Program-made: the position numbers and the translations under genes
Shown: piece by piece, positions 9,849 to 20,497 of the stretch
Position numbering within the stretch: the stretch's first letter is position 1
Layout of the letters: each line of letters starts with the position of its first letter
DNA from: Huntiella abstrusa
Lineage: Eukaryota > Ascomycota > Sordariomycetes > Microascales > Ceratocystidaceae
NCBI GenBank assembly: GCA_025685495.1
Contig: JAJNMT010000019.1
Span: 1 to 64,000, forward strand
Length of the DNA: 64,000 bases
Direction: 5' to 3'
Notes under the pieces: generated by a model
Seen by the model: only the letters and a program-made list of their open reading frames with translations
Told to the model about the DNA's origin: nothing
Database searches by the model: none

Positions 9849-12191
9849 TCAAAAGCGAACAACATTTCCGCCCATGACATAGGGCAACGTCCTCTGGTCC
9901 CTCTGTATTGTTGCGATAACATGGGCGCGATGACGGAAGTACTTTGCAGAAGGCAAATCAAAGGTTACCTCAGTGAACTCTCCGTTGAACGCCGTCAAAT
10001 CTGCCAATTGAGCATTCTCAATGACCTGGAAATCACAGTACAAGACCATCAACGACCCGATATCAGGCCACTCTTGAATCCGGTTGTTTCTGCATCGAAT
10101 AACCACCCGGGTAGTCACAGTGGGCACCGGGTCCAGAGCCACCATGTAAGCGGGTGGAGCGTACGAAGGATCCCACGGCATGACAGAAATCTGGGCCGTG
10201 GCATCAGATGTCTGTTGGAATTCCGCGTAGCGAGAGCTTTGTGGGAAATGTAGGTCGATTATGGCGACTCGGGCCCAACGGGGAAGGTTTTCGGTAGAAC
10301 CGGCGGTGGCGCGTGGGTCAGCAGTATCGAAGGTTTCGACGCGAGATGTGGAGAAGGTTCTGTTTTTTGTTGATGCGGCCATGTCCTCTTCATCAGAACT
10401 CTCCTGTTTCGTGGAGACCTTTCCATCCCCCGAAGTAAGACCTTTTGCCTTGGCTTTGTTGGTATCATGTACCTCGGCGTCCCCCTCAATCTCCGTCTCG
10501 CCATCGACATCATACTGCTGGTCTAGCTCCATATCTGCGGTGATAACGCCGTCTGCTCCAACCCGATCTTGCCCAAGAATCATATCCCCTTCAACAGCCT
10601 CATTCTGAAAAGATACTTCGGTTTCGACAGCAAACCCATTTTCCGGAGCCACAGCTTGATCGTCAACAGCCTTCTTCTCCAGCGGTCCCAGTAAATACTC
10701 CTCTCCAGGCTCCCTAATTGACCCGGCCACCAGGTACCCTCTCATCTGGAGTACACGCGATCCATCTTGCAACGATATGACTTTGGAATAGTCGATGGCA
10801 AACACGACGTCCTTTTCCGTCCAATTCTGCTTATGTAAGGGGAGTTTGGAGAGAAACGAGTGGATCAAGGGATACCCGACTCCAGTGTCCTTGTCAACCT
10901 CAAAATATGGAATGAAGTCAGGGCATCTCTTGAAGGCGATGGACATCTGCCGGTCCATCCATTTGGTAGTCTGGTTCCACTGCAGAGCCTCATGCTCATA
11001 CAATGGCAGCATTGTGCCTTCTTTGCCGGTGGGATTTATGAACCCCAACTTAGTTTGATATTTTGCCGCCAATATCCGGGCAATCTTCTTGAACCCATCG
11101 TCTCTGTCTGGCTTAGCAGTGTTGGAAACAACAATGGCAATTGGCAGCCTTGTGCTCAAAAGGGCATCTAGCTGGTGGGCAGCCTCACGGATGTTGCTGT
11201 TATTCATCAGGCAGAAAAGTATAACATGGGACTGCCATCCCAGGACCTGTTGCAGCACCTGTTTTGTGGTCGGTACATGGCCAATATCTGTGATCATAGC
11301 CAGTCGTCCATTTGGGCCTATAAGATGCTCAAGGTCACGATATTTGTAGTGGTAGCTCGAGTTGGTAGAGTTGAAGTAGTGCCCTTCAATATAGCCAACC
11401 TGTGATTGCTTGAACCCAATGTTTCTGAAGTCCGCCTTTGGCTCGATCACATGAGCTCCCGCCGCATTCCAATCGGCGGAAACGGCCGAACGTGTCAATG
11501 CATTCCCCACAGTCGACTTTCCGCCTTGATTCGGTCCAGCAAGAACAACTCTCATATGCGGCGGAGACGGCAGATATCCAGTTCTCATCCCGTTGTACTC
11601 AGGAAAGACCTTAAGCTCACATACCCAGAGCGGGGGCTCTGAGGGGTGAGCCGTCGGGCTTATCGGAATTCTCCAGGTGAAGTGGGCAGAGAGGGCGCAG
11701 CCTAGTGTAGAGGCTGCCCACGAAAGAATAAGGATGTTGTAATTCAACATTTCCTGGGAGACACCTTTGATAGTCCCGTCCTTTTCGAGCCCGATGTAAT
11801 AGATTGTGGGCATCTTAGCTGCGAGGATAACCGGACAGAGGTATGCATTCTCAAACCGATGTTCAATGTTAGGATAATAGTCAGGCTCGAACTCAGTGAA
11901 AGAAAGCGTGGCCGGGTCTCTAGGGATGGTGGAGGTTTCCGTCAAACGATGGTACATGGCCCTAATGACATTATACAGCCTAGTGAGTTCATCCTTGTTG
12001 GCTGGCTCCGTGGGATATCTGTCGTGTTCACCGGTGGGTGTATGGAAAGACAAGTCAACGACATATTCCACCCCTTTACCGGGTGCTTCGGGACTAAACT
12101 TGGGTTTCTGCTTTGGGTTTTGCGGGTTTGGAAAGCCGGGCCAGTTCGGGGGAACGGCATGGATAACGTCAAAGGGGGTATGCCATGACAT
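9849..12191 (-). CDS. Divergent GTPBP1/2-like translational GTPase, 780 aa
   Basis: I choose the ATG at 12191 (MSWHTPFDVI) because an ACATAAAAGG TATA-like box lies about 130 nt upstream; an earlier in-frame ATG at 12419 precedes that box. Residues 130-160 resemble the GTPBP1/2 pre-G region (YYIGLEKDGTIKGVS). G1 is GPNQGGKST (residues 219-227). The switch II position reads TDIGHV where translational GTPases have DxxGH, so it seems one residue short. The G4 position is SNTAKPD, not NKxD. EF-Tu-like beta-barrel domains follow (FAIDYSKVISLQDGSRVLQM...GYLVAGSI, and a last HVIATIQRDQRTLPYVMGG), separated by a long acidic insert (about 555-655). GTPBP1/2 act in ribosome rescue and mRNA decay; here altered G motifs suggest reduced or absent GTP hydrolysis. 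No introns are needed. Confidence 0.72.
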   Translation of the reverse strand: MSWHTPFDVIHAVPPNWPGFPNPQNPKQKPKFSPEAPGKGVEYVVDLSFHTPTGEHDRYPTEPANKDELTRLYNVIRAMYHRLTETSTIPRDPATLSFTEFEPDYYPNIEHRFENAYLCPVILAAKMPTIYYIGLEKDGTIKGVSQEMLNYNILILSWAASTLGCALSAHFTWRIPISPTAHPSEPPLWVCELKVFPEYNGMRTGYLPSPPHMRVVLAGPNQGGKSTVGNALTRSAVSADWNAAGAHVIEPKADFRNIGFKQSQVGYIEGHYFNSTNSSYHYKYRDLEHLIGPNGRLAMITDIGHVPTTKQVLQQVLGWQSHVILFCLMNNSNIREAAHQLDALLSTRLPIAIVVSNTAKPDRDDGFKKIARILAAKYQTKLGFINPTGKEGTMLPLYEHEALQWNQTTKWMDRQMSIAFKRCPDFIPYFEVDKDTGVGYPLIHSFLSKLPLHKQNWTEKDVVFAIDYSKVISLQDGSRVLQMRGYLVAGSIREPGEEYLLGPLEKKAVDDQAVAPENGFAVETEVSFQNEAVEGDMILGQDRVGADGVITADMELDQQYDVDGETEIEGDAEVHDTNKAKAKGLTSGDGKVSTKQESSDEEDMAASTKNRTFSTSRVETFDTADPRATAGSTENLPRWARVAIIDLHFPQSSRYAEFQQTSDATAQISVMPWDPSYAPPAYMVALDPVPTVTTRVVIRCRNNRIQEWPDIGSLMVLYCDFQVIENAQLADLTAFNGEFTEVTFDLPSAKYFRHRAHVIATIQRDQRTLPYVMGGNVVRF

Positions 12192-12771
12192 TGTAGACGA
12201 CAAGAGGGCTCGGTAAATTGAAATATCTGAAAGGTTGATTCGTCTTTGAAAAGTTGAAGGAGTGACGAAAGTGGTATCTACAAGTGGGATTTCCAGCGAT
12301 GAGAAATAGTATTTCAGAATGCCTTTTATGTGGGTCGTTTGGTTGCTACCTCTGGAGGTTCGCCTCTGGATGCAAGAATGCAGAACATGTAGTTTGGGTT
12401 GCCAAATTGGGAGACTCACACTTCATGTAACACTGGTACGGTACAATGTTTCCATTGGATGAAAGGATATCTCCTGACCCATTCATTGACGTGATGTTGG
12501 TCCAGCACTACAGTAATTGATCTCTGTGTAAGAACAACACATCTCATCACTGGACGAAAAAGTCCCAAAGGACAAATTGAAGATATCCAAAGAAAGTTCA
12601 CTCAAGGTACACACGCTATGTGACTGTATACGGAGGTCTATACAGTACAGAATAAAAGATCGGATTTCTCCCTCTCTCTACTATCAACAGCACCATACTG
12701 ATAATAATGATCCTAATGTTGCTCGGTCGCTTAAGCCAACCTGGAACTGCTTCTCTATCAAGAGATGCTGG
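12192..12771. other. Promoter region of the GTPase gene and spacer
   Basis: On the minus strand ACATAAAAGGC lies at about 12320-12330. The remainder to 12771 shows no convincing frame. Confidence 0.4.
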
Positions 12772-13139
12772 TCATCCAAAACCAAAGCATGACTGACGAC
12801 AAGCGCCAGAAAAGTAAAAACTGTTCTGCACACAGTGCCTCAGAAATGATACTATTGCAGCACACGTTGTATCCGCTATAGTCCCACAAAGCCACTGAGT
12901 ACACTGGAAGACGCCGGATCCATCGGTCCATGGCAGTCGAGTCGAGGTTTCGGTCTTCTCAGTTACGAACCACAATGGGAATGACACAGAGCTGTAGTTA
13001 TACAAAGGACCCCTTTGGGGGGGTATTTTGAAATGTTTATAGGGGAAGTGGTGTCGCCATAAGCCGTCAAATTCAGGTGCGCTTGAATGCCCTCTGTGTT
13101 ACGAGCATTGCACTGGTTCGGTTGTGATTCTAGCGACAT
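12772..13139 (-). pseudogene. Small Cys-containing protein gene with a homopolymer frameshift
   Basis: A CTATTTAAG TATA box (about 13192-13200, minus strand) precedes an ATG at 13139. Frame 1 reads MSLESQPNQCNARNTEG and continues to NISKYPPK at a run of seven C (minus strand; G run at 13017-13023). A second frame continues from about this run as PLYNYSSVSFPLWFVTEK and ends CRQSCFGFG at 12772. The two frames look like one protein of about 120 aa broken by a one-base length change. A real frameshift, an assembly error in the run, or two overlapping chance frames are all possible. There is no recognised family and no clear signal peptide. Confidence 0.4.
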
Positions 13140-13730
13140 AATGACTTTGTAGTGCCCAAAGTCAAGCAAAGTCGTGCAAGTGGAGAAGCTGACTTAAATA
13201 GTTGCTTTCTTTTGACATCCTAAGTACAGGTTCGGTGTCAGCGCGTAGTTCTAACAACGCGAACAGTCAGGTGAAGAGATGTCAGCATGTCTTGTAGCTT
13301 AACATGATACATTATCGGCGTGGGTTAGCGTCGGAAGTTGTACCAACTTTATCGCAGATGTACCTCATCAAAATATTGCAATATTCACGAGACATACACA
13401 CAGCAGTTGAAGGGTTTCGCTGGTGGACCTGCGAAAGATTGAATGAATAAAATATTGGTGAAGCTTAGATACCTCCACATGGCCATTCTGTAACAGAGTG
13501 ATACGCCCACAGCCAACTAACCACATATAACCCCGAGCCGAAGCGTGACACGACAGATTTCATCCAACGCCCTCCAACCGCTACCCAATCGATGCCCGCA
13601 CGTTGGGGGCTCATTGCATTCGGCTCACAGCTGAACACAATCATTCCTCGGTCTGCTTCGAAAAACTATGGGAAGCCTGGTCAATGGCAAGATTCCGGGT
13701 ATATTGCAGTGGCAACCCTGTTACATCAAA

Positions 13731-14438
13731 CTAATGATTGTTGCCACTAGGATTCTGCCAGCTATGACGATCAACGCCAGCTTGATCATTACTGCTGACA
13801 CGATCAAATCCACTTGTGGACGAGTTTGTGAAAATAGGAAGGACGTGACCTCCATTGTTGCCATTGCTATGGCCATTGTTGGTGCCCTCAGTTGACGCCC
13901 CGACGTTGGATGTTGGATTTCGGCTAAAGGGTAGGGCAAGACGGGCTATAAGATTATAATTCTCGTGAATTTGCCCGACACGAACGGTTGTAGCAGTACC
14001 GTTAGCTTGACCGGGAGAACGCAGAAACACCATAGTCACATTGCCACGACTTCCCAGGGCCCCCGGTCCCCCAGTGGCCCTCGCGTGGCCGCGGTTGTCA
14101 GAGGGGCGGGAACCCACGTGCCGATGTGAATTATGTTGGGTTTCGTATTGGGTACGGGACCGATTGGACAGAAGACGGGCGGCAAATCGACCATGGCTGT
14201 GACCGCAGTGACAAATATGGATGGCCCCGCGGTTCGGGCGGCCAAAGCGCGAGTGATATGAACGCCAGTTACCACGTATAGCACTGTGGGCACGAGGTTC
14301 CCGGGGCAGTGGGCGGCGAGGACTCAAGTTGCGGTTGCTGAGGCGGGTATAACAGGAAACCGATTCAGAGTCACTCAACTCATCGGCGGGGCAATCGGCA
14401 TCGCTACAAGGGCAACGCTGGCTCTGTGCCAAACTCAT
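13731..14438 (-). CDS. Zinc-ribbon family relative B, 235 aa
   Basis: The ATG at 14438 begins MSL and is followed by RCPCSDADC, giving C9, C11 and C16, the same spacing as in gene A. A second CHCGHSHGR patch lies near residue 78. The rest is Arg/Ser/Asn/Gly-rich. The C-terminal double CxxC of A and D is missing, so this member has lost it or diverged. Start MSL is shared with relative C. A GTGAGT donor on the minus strand near 14515 fits a 5' UTR intron as in A and D. Function is unknown; it may be a decaying paralogue, although the frame is open throughout. Confidence 0.5.
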   Translation of the reverse strand: MSLAQSQRCPCSDADCPADELSDSESVSCYTRLSNRNLSPRRPLPREPRAHSAIRGNWRSYHSRFGRPNRGAIHICHCGHSHGRFAARLLSNRSRTQYETQHNSHRHVGSRPSDNRGHARATGGPGALGSRGNVTMVFLRSPGQANGTATTVRVGQIHENYNLIARLALPFSRNPTSNVGASTEGTNNGHSNGNNGGHVLPIFTNSSTSGFDRVSSNDQAGVDRHSWQNPSGNNH

Positions 14439-15059
14439 CGCGAGAAATGGCGAGAACGACTAAAATCTATCTATCAGTATCATGCATCCGGATGGTGACC
14501 TTGATACAGCACTCACGGGAAGTTAAAGCAAACGTTTGATGGCAAAAACCAGATGGAAATATGAGAGTAATGTTTTCCTTGGCTGAAAAAGAGAGGACAA
14601 AACATAATAGTGTGAGATAGTGCCAAGGCTGCGTTGAGTGGGTAAGTGGTAAACGTTGCTTCCAAAATTAGACCAGCGATTACGTCGGTGCCTACCTGAT
14701 TTAACCATGTTGGCAGGTTATCAAATTTATGTATACTCTGTCGGTTTGTGTGATACTATTGCGGCTGACATCAATGTCCTAAGAGATTCTAGTATCAAGT
14801 GCCCCCAGAAATAATTCATTGCGAGTCATGTATGTGGCTGTATGCCACGCTCAAATGAAAAGGATAGAGTGGTTATGTAGGACAGATTCAAGTATGTCGC
14901 ATTTGAAACTGTCATGTCACCCCAGAAAGATATCACAAATGATCATGGACCTGTTAAGTCGACAGATACCTGGCGTATATTCAACATGTGATTTGTCTAA
15001 ACACAATGCATATCTGGTACAATAGCGGTGTAGTCACTTGAGGCACCCACCGACATGTC
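14439..15059. other. Intergenic
   Basis: This contains the presumed leader of relative B (actcacggg near 14511 on plus). I see no gene; the short frame at 14819-15025 has no support. Confidence 0.35.
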
Positions 15060-15278
15060 CTAGGATTGGAGCCGCCAGACATTGGATAGACCTATTTCCG
15101 TGACAACGCTAGAGGTCACCTTGCGGCAGGCTCCGAAAATGGACAACTGTACCATATTCCGTTGATTCCAAAGATTTTCTTCCCTTAACAAATATACTTG
15201 GTTAGTGTCTAGCATTCCGTAACTATGCCCAGGCAATGTAGTGTGAAGGTCACGTGCCACGGTAGTACCAAAACACAT
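15060..15278 (-). CDS. Possible small protein, 72 aa
   Basis: An ATG frame (MCFGTTVARDLHTTLPGHS) runs to a TAG at 15060. A GGTTTATACC box about 50 nt upstream could be a TATA element. There is no recognisable domain, and codon pattern alone is weak evidence. Confidence 0.25.
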   Translation of the reverse strand: MCFGTTVARDLHTTLPGHSYGMLDTNQVYLLREENLWNQRNMVQLSIFGACRKVTSSVVTEIGLSNVWRLQS

Positions 15279-15990
15279 CGTGACATCTGCTGGGGTTTAC
15301 ACTGACGATGGTAGTGCCGTTTTAGGTATAAACCCCGGACACTTCCGACGTCCAAGAAAACAGTGAACAGACGAAAGACGCAGAATGTTAATAATGAACT
15401 CAAAATCTACCTGGATTTCTGCCTGTTGACTACCGCTAGTAATATTCTAGCATTTTTCTGCATGTTTGTGAGCGCTCCAACCTTCTGCTCCTCTGTTACT
15501 CCTCTTCTTCATTCTTCGACGCTAGAGGACAACGGCGACCCTGTCTTTGATTCCTCGTGTACTTCATAGAACTAAGTCCCGGATCTTTTTACCCCCCAAA
15601 GAAGTTCATTTCCGCTGCACCTTTGCGTCGTTTTTTCTCGCCATGATTGCGATCTTGGCTTCATTCCCCCGATTCGCTGACGGTGATTCCATAGACCGCA
15701 CTAGACAACAAGTGCGCCTCCTGCGAGACGCTTTTCGAAGCCACCCATAATTAGCGCGAGGGTTCTGTCGTTGTTTCTACGGCTCGGGCGCTGAATGGTG
15801 GGTTGATTGGGGTGCAAATGGCCAACTGAGGGCCTTTTGGAGACGCAAAGCCATACCCATTCCATAGCACCCTATAACCCGGATTACATCATCTCTGCTT
15901 TGGCTAGCCTGGCCTAGTCTGAGCAATTGACTCGCAACTGTCACGTGCATTCAAGTCCAAGCAGTAGTGTCGTGCAGCGAGGTCTTATTA

Positions 15991-16456
15991 ATGGTTCGCC
16001 TGTACATGATGCCACTTGTTTTACCTTTTATTTTGAACCAGAGGGCCAGCTTTGTGGTGAGAGACTCCAAGTCGCCAATGTTTGATCCCATCCCGCACAA
16101 CTTTCAACCATCTGCCGTAGTTTTCATTCGTTTTGCGTTTGTCTGTGGATTGCCAAAGTCCCAATTACAAGTCTTGCCAATATCTCGACAACTGTTCATC
16201 TGGCCTTTTTGTGCAAAAAGAGGCCAATCCCCCGTGCCAACCTCCAAACAGTACACCGGTTGAAACAGACGACGGCATATCAGCCGCCATCCCAGATCGA
16301 AGAGAGCCGCATCATCTGCTCGAGAATATGCCATTTCAACATGGCACATTCGTTATGATTCACTTTCTCAAGTTGGATGTTAAAGACTTGGATTCTTATC
16401 GAGTCACAACTCCGGGTATGTTGTTGTGTGGAATGGGGTGTTTTAGCTCAGGTTAA
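15991..16456 (+). CDS. Candidate secreted Cys-containing protein, two exons
   Basis: Proposed exon 1 (15991-16056) encodes MVRLYMMPLVLPFILNQRA, hydrophobic enough for a signal peptide. A 64-nt GTGAGA...CCGTAG intron (16057-16120) joins in frame to a second exon reading LSVDCQSPNYKSCQYLDNC, then CSSGLFVQKEANPPCQPP, followed by an acidic tail. The frame closes at 16456, or a GTATGT donor at 16416 leads to a further exon. If real it yields about 133 aa with five clustered cysteines, the look of a small secreted fungal protein. No family is recognised. An antisense frame of 81 aa overlaps it and I think is the shadow. Confidence 0.35.
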
Positions 16457-16673
16457 GCTTATTCTCTGGACTGGATTTTAGTTGCTTTGCAAGATGTATC
16501 TCGAGATGGTGTTCGAGTTTAACAGATTTGATTGCACTATGATGTATCGTAATGCATGATCTGTGTTAATACAGTCACCATCGGAACTATCGAAATCTGG
16601 AGCAGGGCTCATACATTGAGAACTGGCGGTCAATAGTAGGGTTAGGACCCACCTGCGTGAAACATCAGGGTGG

Positions 16674-16689
16674 GGGGTCACGTGACCCC
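16674..16689. repeat. 16-bp perfect palindrome with E-box core
   Basis: GGGGTCACGTGACCCC reads the same on both strands. The TCACGTGA core recurs in repeat A (700, 45064) and a CACGTG occurs upstream of 5S copies 2 and 3. Confidence 0.7.
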
Positions 16690-16699
16690 AATCTACACA

Positions 16700-17490
16700 C
16701 CGATTGGTAGACTCTTGTGATGGTATTTTGGGGTGTACAACGATCGGGTGGCATATGAATCGTCTTGGATCCTCTTCACGATTCATGGTCGAAGCTCGGC
16801 GGGGCAACACCATCAGAATCTCTACCTCAGGGTACCTAACCCTGAGTTGACTAAGATCACAGAGTTACCGACAAAGGCTCCTGGTGGTCGCTTTCAGGCG
16901 GAAGAGTCACTTCACTAACTTAGAGACCCGCGGGGGAATCTTTCTAAGTTTAACGCTAGATACGACTCTTTGTGTCTATACTCCGTTTTCCGCCCCGATA
17001 GCAGGAGCCGTACGGGAGAGGTCCTTGCCGATTTATCATTCAATTATGGCTCAAGATTTATCAAAGCTGTACCAGCCAGCTCTGTCTAGCATCTGGGATC
17101 TTTCCATGTTCAGTGTGGAAGGTATTTGTTTGGGTACTGACACCTGCCATACCCAGTCAATAGAATACCGCTTTTGGCGGAATGAAAGACAAACATAGTA
17201 GTTCTTACTGGAGGCATCAGTGGTGTTAGGGAAGCCACGAGTTGACCGGAAAGAACACTTGCCTAGGGCTATGTATACTTATCATGTGGTAGCCCCTGCC
17301 GTAGAGTACAGGGTCGACTCTTAGGTAGGTACCTGACATCGGCACCTACCCCGTACTATGTTTATGTGAGTCGTTTCAAGGCTACAAGTAGCCTACAAGC
17401 CAGGATTTTGTGCTTGTTTACTACTCCATTCCCAACTTTTGAGGATCATAACTCAACACATTTCGTTTCCCCAAACCCAAATCGTCCAAG
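16700..17490. other. Intergenic
   Basis: Apart from the promoter region of the next small gene I see nothing. The 104-aa frame at 16884-17198 lacks any supporting feature. Confidence 0.3.
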
Positions 17491-17897
17491 ATGCCCCCTT
17501 TTCCACCATATGGCCTGCCTACATCCATCACGGACAAAGTGCCTAGAGAGGACATACTTCATTTCCTCAGCACAAAGTCTGATCCACTCTCGTAAGTGAA
17601 GATATTGTTCCTGTCTGGGAACCCTGTCTTGCATCGTACTAATGCAATAACATGTGAAACAGAGTGGATGAGTTCATCAGACGCGGGTGGAACACCCTGG
17701 AGGAATTCGTCGAGTGCCAGAGATGCATCATCGGACCTGATGGCCGCTTTACCAACTATGACAACCGCGCGCAGGCTTTGAGGTGGCAAGTCTGGAGGGA
17801 CCGCCTTCGGGCCGATAGCCTAGAGCGCCGGAGAAGTCTACAGGAAGCGCAGGTAGCCCAGATGCTTCGCGACCTGCGCAGTCATGAGTCGGGCTAA
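17491..17897 (+). CDS. Small basic/acidic helical protein, 111 aa, two exons
   Basis: Exon 1 (17491-17591) starts MPPFPPYGLPTSITDKVPR. A 71-nt intron (17592-17662) has a GTAAGT donor, ACTAATGC branch point and CAG acceptor. Exon 2 (17663-17897) reads SVDEFIRRGWNTLEEFVEC, then a Cys pair QRC, then a charged helix DRLRADSLERRRSLQEAQ and ends at TAA. The intron sits at phase 2 just before SVDE. The 74-aa gene at 40811 has a phase-2 intron just before SGVEY, so the two may be distant relatives. No domain is recognised. The strong splice sites and clean frame make it likely to be a real gene. Confidence 0.6.
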
Positions 17898-19703
17898 GAA
17901 CAAACAACGGAATGTGTCATGGGTGGGATTGAACTGGGCCTTGATCACTCTGCAGCCTCACATGTCAACACAACAAATGCCTGGAACGTTAACGACAACA
18001 TCACCATTTTACCAATCCCCTGATCCGACCACATTCTCGAACCAGTCACCAGGGCTTTGTTATTATACCGCCAACACACACAATTGTCGTCAGGTTCATT
18101 TTCATTGTTGACATTGCTGTGATGGTCAATGTTACATTTGTTTACCACCTTTTCACGAAACATCCTTGGACATTTCTGTTAGACCGAATGCCCCTTAGAA
18201 CGCCAATTCTGTTGAATTACCTTCAACCAAATTTCTTTTATTCAATTGATGATCTTGATCTTTATGCCATGTGTATAGTCTCATCTCTGATGCCACCCAT
18301 GTTTTTCGCGGTCCGATACCCGCAGTGTGAAGTATGTCTTACGTGTAACTTTGATTTATGAATGAATTAATGCCTCCAGCTCTATGTAACCTCAAGACAT
18401 TTACGCCGAGGTTGACATATCCTGTCATCCCTTGGTGAATACTACATGGAACATTACTCCGGTCTGACTGCGATGAAGAGTCCCATGATCGCACTAACTG
18501 TAGCCACCAGACCATATGAGTAGACAAGGAGTTCCCAGCACTGAGAGCGGATAAACGCATACATGGAAAAGGTTAAAATGCCAATTAAAGTTAAGCCTTT
18601 CTTACTGACGGGATCAGTACTGTCTCCGAGCCTCTGTAGGTTCACCTTGTCATCTTCTAATTCGCATGATGGTGTCTGGGAATACTATTGTCTTGAGACT
18701 ATAGCCGTATTTCTCAGGTGGCCTTGGCGGGACTTTTTTTCTCAATAATGAAGGAGGTCGAGAGGACTAACACAATTCAACCACCATTTGAAGGCGAAAT
18801 TTGGATTCATTGCAGCCAAGATAGCATTGAAACACCGCGCTATAGTTGCCATTCTTTCTACACGGCTGGAACGTCGAAATCCCATTCTGGTCACCGGTGG
18901 AAGTCTCATGGCCAACACGTACGAGTTGGGTCCAACAAACCCAGCCGGTGATAACACGACAAGTTGACACAACAAGCCAATAGCCTTGGTCAGATAACGT
19001 CGTGTCTGAAGGCTGTGGAGCCACGCTATTCTGGGAATAATCGACTGCTCGAAGTGAGCTATTGTGTTTATAAACTGTTAATATGGAGGGCGACTTGGCC
19101 TCTAGTACCAATCCTCCACAGTATCTTCCAGCATCACGAGTTACTCTGAACTTTGGAAATACCAAAATCTCCTCATAAACAACAAAGCTGTGGATGGAGT
19201 TGGCTACTTCATCATTATCCCTAGCCTTCATGGCCCAAGGTTTGCTACCGCCACTTCCTTCTCCTGTAATATGAGTCCCATCAATAAATTATTCACGGAT
19301 ATAAACATTGATCACAGGTCCACGTTCCCACTATAAAGCCCATTTGTTCCATGGAATCCTGTAGCTAGTGATTATCACAAGTATCCCCCTCCCGGAATCG
19401 ACGGACGATACAGCATTTATCAAAACCCCTAGAGACTCCGGTACTAGGGGCTCAATGTCTCTGTCTGCCCCGGTCACCGCTCGACAATCCAAGCTGGTTG
19501 CCTGACAAGCAAGTTCTGGTGTTGCTCCCAAAGCCGTTACCGTTGGTCTCTCTGGTGTCGCTGTCGGAAGCACCGGCCTGTTCCTCAACGTCAGAACTGG
19601 ACTAACGCGACCTCTCCCCGCTGTACACCACTTTACACTCGCGACCTGGGTAAAGGGCTAGATAGTGCGTCCATGATTGTTATTTTGGTGTTAAGGCGGG
19701 CAG
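17898..19703. other. Intergenic with a membrane-protein fragment
   Basis: The minus strand at 18454-18670 encodes CELEDDKVNLQRLGD followed by two hydrophobic segments (LTLIGILTFSMYAFI and LLVYSYGLVATVSAIMGLF), preceded by a possible intron acceptor (TTCCCAG). It could be a terminal exon or remnant of a membrane protein. Other frames here are short and unsupported. Confidence 0.35.
18454..18670 (-). pseudogene. Fragment of a membrane protein, two hydrophobic helices
   Basis: The open frame ends IAVRPE-stop at 18454. Upstream of TPSCELEDD the frame meets a TAG, directly next to CAG/TAG sites that could be splice acceptors. I found no first exon with an ATG. The two hydrophobic stretches are separated by RSQCWE. 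It is too short to name. Confidence 0.3.
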
Positions 19704-20497
19704 CTAGACTTCCGGAAATGTGGCCACCGGCTGTGCGGTGCTCCGAACCAGCGGCTGACTCGCGTAGGTGGCTACAAGGGCAGCCAGGAAAGTGGACGTG
19801 AGGATGGGTGTAAAATCCGTGTCGCTGTCAGAGGAGCTAAAAACGGGGGACCCAGAAGATTCCGGATCGACGTCATGATCCCAGTCAGCGAAATCAGACG
19901 AATTAACAGAATAGTGAGAGTGAGTCGGCGAAGTGACCACACGATCGAAAGGGTGGGGTGATACCAATGGAGACGGCCCAGAGTGCAGCATCTCGGATGC
20001 ATATTGATCGGTATCGTAATCTTCCAAAAGACCATACTCGTTGAGTTCATCGTCGTTGATGCCGACAAAAGCAGCAGATACACGGCGAATGGGAACAGGC
20101 GCCAGAATAGGGAGTGGAGTAGATTCCAGACGAGCCCCGGCACTGAAGATTCTAATCGCCGTTGCGTGAATCTCTTCGGCACGGATTGCGCGTACCAGAG
20201 TACAACCGTCGGGGCCCAAGAACATGGGCCAGTAACCGACGGGTAAGTCCCACTGCCTTCACGGCCCCCATCAGCGGAACCACCAGGTTTGTAGGGGCGA
20301 CCCAAAAGATTGTGATGGCCATGAAACTGGCTATGTCGGGGCCCCACCTTATGGTTTCTGGCAAAGGGGTAACATGACTGCTGGGCATTGCCGATGGAGG
20401 GATCTTGAGAATTGCTTACTCCTTCGTTTTTAGATGTAGCGGCAAAAGAACACTCACGGTGTCCACGAGAGCAAGAAGAGCACATGGACAAACTCAT
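19704..20497 (-). pseudogene. Zinc-ribbon family relative C, frameshifted
   Basis: The ATG at 20497 gives MSLSMCSSCSRGHRECSF, ending its cysteine patch at C16 like A, B and D, then HNLLGRPYKPGGSADGG, which parallels the WGRPYGF..VGLGPSGG part of D. After about 20250 the frame turns into unlikely sequence, while another frame (VGYWPMFLGPDGCTLVRAI onward) runs open to 19704. That second frame is acidic and Ser-rich and lacks the CxxC pairs. A frameshift or unrecognised short intron near 20240-20260 would join them. Its leader on the minus strand shares CATCAATCACGACTTG with gene A. I call it a probable pseudogene or diverged paralogue. Confidence 0.45.

Noticed and set aside
12192..12419. In-frame 76-residue N-terminal extension of the GTPase gene
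   Set aside because: A TATA-like ACATAAAAGG lies inside this stretch and the residues are of untypical composition; the ATG at 12191 fits better.
16104..16349. 81-aa minus-strand frame with several cysteines
   Set aside because: It overlaps the plus-strand candidate, which has a leader and splice sites; this one has neither, though the choice is not certain.
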